From contig CM048845.1 of NCBI GenBank assembly GCA_026545225.1, positions 105,644,033-105,708,032 of the forward strand: a stretch of DNA of 64,000 nt. The letters run 5' to 3'. The position numbers and the translations under genes are program-made. The first letter of the stretch is position 1. Each line of letters opens with the position of its first letter. Shown piece by piece: positions 59,753 through 64,000 of the stretch. The notes under the pieces were generated by a model that was not told where the DNA came from, searched no databases, and worked only from the letters and a program-made list of their open reading frames with translations. The DNA is from Cornus controversa. Its lineage: Eukaryota; Streptophyta; Magnoliopsida; Cornales; Cornaceae.

Positions 59753-62364
59753 TATATGGGTAAAGCTAACATCCCCACTTTCAGGAGGAGGATAACTTTG
59801 TCCCCAAATTTTATTTTACAAAAATTCCCTTATTAAAATATGTCACCTCATAAAAACACAGGCATTTATGTAATTTAAAAAAAACCTCCTCCCCAACTTC
59901 TCTCACATCTATCCTAACCTTAGCCCTAACCCTAACCCTAACCTAAAGATACAAGCGCCGCCGCCAACAAATTCCTTCTCTATCGCTGATGTTGCCACCG
60001 TTGAGGAGAGGTTTCAGAGATGGCTATAATTGTTTCTCTATCAGTGAAGAAATAGAGTCAGAGAGAAAGAGTGATGATTTAGTTGTGGTGGGGATGGTGG
60101 TGGTGGCAGCATCGCAGGTGGTTGTAGAGGTGGGGATGGTGGTGATAGCGATGGTGTTCTACTAGTGGTGGTGGCAGCATCGCAGGTGGTTGTGGGGTGG
60201 GGATGGTGGTGGTGGTGGCGGAGGTGTTCTGATGGTGATGGTGGTGCTCCCGGTGGTGGTGTAATTTAGTTGTGGAGGGGATGGTGGTGGTGGATGTGGC
60301 GCCATCGCAGGTGATTTTGGGGTGGGGATGGTGGTGGTGGCGGTGGTGTTCTAATGGTGGTGGTGGTGGTGGTGTGATTTAGTTGTGGAGTGGATGGTAG
60401 TGGTGGTGTGATTCAATTGTGGAGTGGATGGTGGTGGTGGCGGCATCGCAGGTGATTGTGGGGTGGGGATGGTGGTGGTGGCGGTGATGTTCTGCTGGTA
60501 GTGGTGGTGGCATCTTAGGTGGTTGTGGGGTGGGGATGGTGGTGGTAGTGGTGGAGGTGGCGTTTTGATTGTGGTAGCGGCGGCATTGCAGGTGGTTGTG
60601 GCGTGGGGATGGTGGTGGTGGTGGTGGTGATGGCGGCATCGCAGGTGGTTGTGGGGTTGGGATGGTGGCGGTGGCGATGGTGTTCTGATGGTGGTGTTGG
60701 ATTATGGTGGTACAGTGTTGCTCCGATTGTGGTGATGGTGGTCCTATAATGATTGTGGTGATGCTGGTTTGTGGTGGTAAGAGGGGATTACCTAAAATTG
60801 TAAATGGACTATAATAGCATTTATACTAAGATTGTTATAATTGATATATTATGAACATATTTGTTTATTTAAAAATTGGGACAAGGTTATCCTCCTCCTA
60901 AAAGAGGAAATGTTAGCTTTACCCTATCTATATAGAAAAATGTTGCAATGTTGCTAACGTCGAATCAAAATAAGCCGATAAGACACAAGGGTCTGATGGG
61001 CCTCCCACTTGAGAAAGTATTGACTACTACATGGATTGCATACCAATGATGAGTTGATATTTTTTATTATCAAAGAAAATTAAGAGTTTTCATCATTAGA
61101 TGTTGTAAGGAGTATGATACCAGAAATTATTATATACTACAGAATTTCGTGTATCGGAAAAATCACACTACTAATAAGATTCCATCATTTATAATTTTTT
61201 ATAATAATAAAAAATAAAATTTTATCACCGGTGAAATTCTTACATTTAAGGAATCTTAGGGTAATGGTAGCTCCTGTATCGAAAAAATTATAGCAGAAGC
61301 AACCAATTTTTTTATTATGATTGTATTTTTTACTTTATACTTTTATCTATTGTGATGGAAAACTCAAATTTGTTGGCGGTGCTATTCCTATATGCAAGGA
61401 ATCCTGGGTTTATCATAGATTCATAGTGAACCCCTTGGGCTTAGTCAGCGCTAGCATGTAGACCCCACAGATCCCTGTGCCTAAGCTAACTCAGGCTGAG
61501 TAGCATAGCATGAGCAGTTAAAACACAAGTAAATGCCATGGAGGCTGTCAAGCCCATGGCAAGCTGGGATAGATGGGGCCTTGGATACAAGAATTCAAAG
61601 GACAGGGTTGAAGGTCTGAGCCGATATGGGCTGAACCTGGGCCAATAGTACCTCTATTGTTTTATAAAGTTTGGCCCGCCCTTGACCAACCCAAGTTGTA
61701 GGATGAATTCTCTCTGGATTTTGTTGTTCCCAGTAAATGTGGTGTTATTGGGCCTTATAAAAAAAACAGAACTTTGATATTCTGGGCCTCAAACCAAGTT
61801 GTTAAGCCCAAGCCATATAAAGGGGACTTAATATGAGCTTAATAGAGGTAGAAAAAACTAACACGCTTGCGAGTCCATTTGTGATATTTAAGTTTGGGGT
61901 TTTCATTACCTGAAATCTCGATACATTTTAGTCCCAAGAAATTGTTGGGCCCGCTGTGCCATTGCTTTATCTGAACGACGCCACATCAACCCTTGGCAAT
62001 CACAATCACAGTAGGTTTCATCCAAAGTTGAACGCAACTCCTCCACCAAAATTCCATGACCACTCACCAGAAACACGCCGAACTCCATAGCCGACCTCAA
62101 AAGCCGTTTCACCAAAATCCCATCTCTTGCCACGACCGACCCGTAGTCAATGTTGGCCGGAACAGAGCTTTGTTGCAGGTACTCCGGCAGTGTTAGTTCC
62201 GGAATTTGTATGGATTTACTGATGTATTCCGACAAGATCGGACCGGCAGCCGAGCGAAGACCTTTTCCGGTCGGGATCGGGGACGGAAGAGACGGTACCT
62301 CTGAGGAGGATGAGGATGATGATGATGATAAGTGACTCATCATAGCCATGGAAGTGTTTTTCAT
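58468..62364 (-). CDS. 2-oxoglutarate dioxygenase-like protein without visible iron site, possible tail anchor
   Basis: Three exons: 62364..61910 (ends CAG|GTAATG, phase 2), 59680..59344 (after TTTGCAG, ends GAG|GTAACT, phase 0) and 58692..58468 (after TGTGCAG). They join in frame to 338 residues. The ATG at 62364 is my choice; ATGs at 62349 and 62343 are close alternatives. Residues 52-105 resemble the N-terminal domain of plant 2OG-Fe(II) oxygenases (IQIPELTLPEYLQ, then FGVFLVSGHG), and the C-terminal WSLGRFKSASGEVTVEPD followed by FSIELKFWP resembles the last strands of the fold. I see no HxD near the expected first iron ligands, so it may be non-catalytic. Residues about 315-338 are strongly hydrophobic and end the protein, which suggests a tail anchor (inference). 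Plant homologues are annotated as 2OG/Fe(II) oxygenase superfamily members of unknown function. Confidence 0.85.
58886..58927. repeat. (CT)n microsatellite in intron 2 of the dioxygenase-like gene
   Basis: About 20 uninterrupted CT units between 58888 and 58927; on the gene's strand this is a GA tract. The rest of intron 2 (58693-59343) is AT-rich without other features. Confidence 0.9.
59749..60933. mobile_element. Mutator-type inverted-repeat element filled with GGT minisatellite, in an intron
   Basis: The left end GGGTAAAGCTAACATCCCC starts at 59758 and the right end GTTAGCTTTACCC stops at 60924. The arms agree inverted over about 60 bp, including AGGAGGAGGATAAC. The flanking 9-mers CACATATAT and TATCTATAT agree at only 6 of 9. 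60070-60780 is a minisatellite in which (A/G)CATCGCAGGTG(G/A)TTGTGGGG-type units recur about seven times (near 60109, 60177, 60305, 60443, 60510, 60583, 60637) within GGTGGT sequence. It sits in intron 1 of the dioxygenase-like gene (59681-61909). Confidence 0.72.
61380..61830. other. GC-rich block in intron 1 of the dioxygenase-like gene
   Basis: This stretch is clearly GC-richer than the rest of the intron and holds GGGCC/GGGCTT motifs (61437, 61633, 61760, 61786). It has no long open frame and no terminal repeats that I can pair. It may be an old insertion of unknown type. Confidence 0.4.
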
Positions 62365-63880
62365 ATATTTTTCTGTTGTTTTTGATAAGAGATGGAAGAG
62401 AGACCAAATATGAAGTAGTCTTTGGAAGCGCTTTTTTAGTTGCAAATACACTTCTGGATCTAATGGTGGGGACTACTATGTTGCACGTTTAGTGTGGGTA
62501 GTACTACTACGCACGTCTTCCTTGTTGAAAATTAAAGAGCTTTTAGGAGGCTCTTTTTTTGTACTGATCATTTCTTTAATTATTATGTATATATATAGAT
62601 TTTTTAAATTTTTTTTTTTAAAGTCCAAGCAAGTGCTTGGCATGCTTGTCACACACAATTTTAATACATCAAGTCTCTAGTAAGGATCAAATTAACCCGA
62701 ATCTTCTCGGGTGTCATTTTTATCTTATGTTCTTACATTTTTAAAACCATAACTTTATATCAATTAATACAACAATTACATATATTACATCATTCTTCTT
62801 TAAATGATTATAGCATATAGAACACTCAACCTTTGATTTGAAGAGAAATGATAATGGTTATATATATATAGATATACACAAGGACCATATATATGATACG
62901 ATTGAGGGTGCAGAAAGAAAATAGTGGTAAAAAAAGAAGTTTATGGCCCATCTTTCTATCAATTCCATGGATGGAATAACTAAAACTTTACTTTGTAGCT
63001 GGCTAAGGGCCACTCACTTTGACTCACTGACCTTGCTATAAGGTGATTATCAAGATCAATGTATCCTCTGTCTGTCTGTCATGCTATAAAATCAATTCCC
63101 TAGTCAAATACTTTTAGTTGAAAAGACCTCAAAATTGCTATGCTTTTGTTCTTCGAATCATAACAATTTACAATGTAGTAGTACGGAGTAGGAAAAAGAT
63201 AAAATTTTATTTTTACCGAATATATCTCTACCATTCACTGCTTACGCACATCAAAGACTCAGTAATTGAAAAAGAGTAATTTTATTTTCAAAAATTCTAT
63301 CAAAAGCAAAAAATCTATATTTATAAAAGAAAAAAAAAACATAAACATTAAATTTGACTGTAAAAAAAAACAGATATATATATAATCATAATTTCTTCCG
63401 AAAAAGAAAACATAATCAATAAACAAAAATTCAACCTAAGGACACATCATCAGAGCAATTCCACCGTGGTATTAAAGAACATCGATCGTTAATTAAAGAA
63501 AACAAAGATCTTTAATTAAAGAAAATAAAGATTTGCATGTACGTACTACTATATATGACACGCAATTAACACCCAAAACGAAAGCTAGCACACGTGAACC
63601 TCAAAACTCGATCAATCTTAAATATTTAATCGCACGCAGAAGAAACATGCATGTATATGTATACTAATATTATATTACATATTATATATGATACAGAGTT
63701 AATATAGTTAACCAGAAAAATTAAGAAAACATACCATACCAAAGAATGAGAGGAATTAATTCATGATGATGAATTGCCAATCAGCAGAAAAAGTGACAAA
63801 GTGAAGAGAATGAAGGCTTGTAATTTTATCGATATTATCAAGGAGGAGCTGGCCCGCAATCTAATGACGGTGTTGTTTCC

Positions 63881-63929
<49 letters not shown>

Positions 63930-64000
63930 ATAAAACCCTTGAATATATGTTCGGTTGTAAATAAAATTACAAACCTTCAGCCTCTTCAATGTGACACTTT
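62365..64000. other. Upstream region of the dioxygenase-like gene
   Basis: No further gene recognised. TATATATAT at 62587-62597, about 220 bp upstream of the start codon, could supply a TATA box for the minus-strand gene. A (TA)n tract of about 46 bp lies at 63882-63927. The moderately GC-rich stretch at 63760-63880 could be part of a further untranslated exon or neighbouring gene, but I see no coding support. Confidence 0.4.

Overview
This is a window of AT-rich nuclear DNA from a flowering plant, most likely a eudicot. The evidence is GT/AG introns, plant-specific gene families (PUB-type U-box, OVATE family protein, plant NST1-like protein), long (TA)n microsatellites, and MULE, hAT, Tourist, SINE, LINE and LTR debris. 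I cannot name the species.

Four host genes are supported. (1) Minus strand, 2432-5476: an NST1-like membrane zinc-ribbon protein with its 5' UTR and promoter to about 6060; its last exon(s) were not found in the window. (2) Plus strand, 25562-27586: an intronless U-box/ARM E3 ligase of the PUB16 type. (3) Plus strand, 44586-45755: an intronless OVATE family transcriptional repressor. (4) Minus strand, 58468-62364: a three-exon member of the 2-oxoglutarate dioxygenase-like family that shows no HxD iron ligand and has a hydrophobic C-terminal tail. The genes are 15-20 kb apart and unrelated in function, so there is no operon-like or clustered pathway.

The rest is mostly a transposon graveyard whose boundaries can often be read to the base from target-site duplications. 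Non-autonomous Mutator-like elements (9-bp duplications, termini of the type GGG(N)AAA) lie at 8680-10042, 13944-17151, 32993-35133, 35580-37075 and 39814-41654; less certain relatives are at 17155-17956 and 59758-60924. Several carry GC-rich GGT/CCA minisatellites. hAT-type elements (8-bp duplications) lie at 7860-8441, 10244-13198, 15714-17021, 20393-20829, 50015-50546 and 53423-54056, and possibly 39458-42221. A Tourist-like MITE is at 6351-6786, SINEs are near 188-283, 13.3 kb and 51.2 kb, and a 5'-truncated LINE is at about 940-1830. LTR-type fossils (solo LTRs and a nested copia wreck) sit at 10585-12957, 31050-32930, 33818-34981 and 40217-40465. At 29.5-30.0 kb there is an organelle-derived insert in which a plastid trnR-ACG copy is joined to the start of plastid psbT.

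No CRISPR, operon or clearly new molecular system is visible. The most unusual items are the multi-level nests, the recurring pairing of Mutator-type ends with GC-rich minisatellites, the rearranged organelle insert, the 33-base G run in the assembly, and the dioxygenase-fold protein without an obvious iron site.
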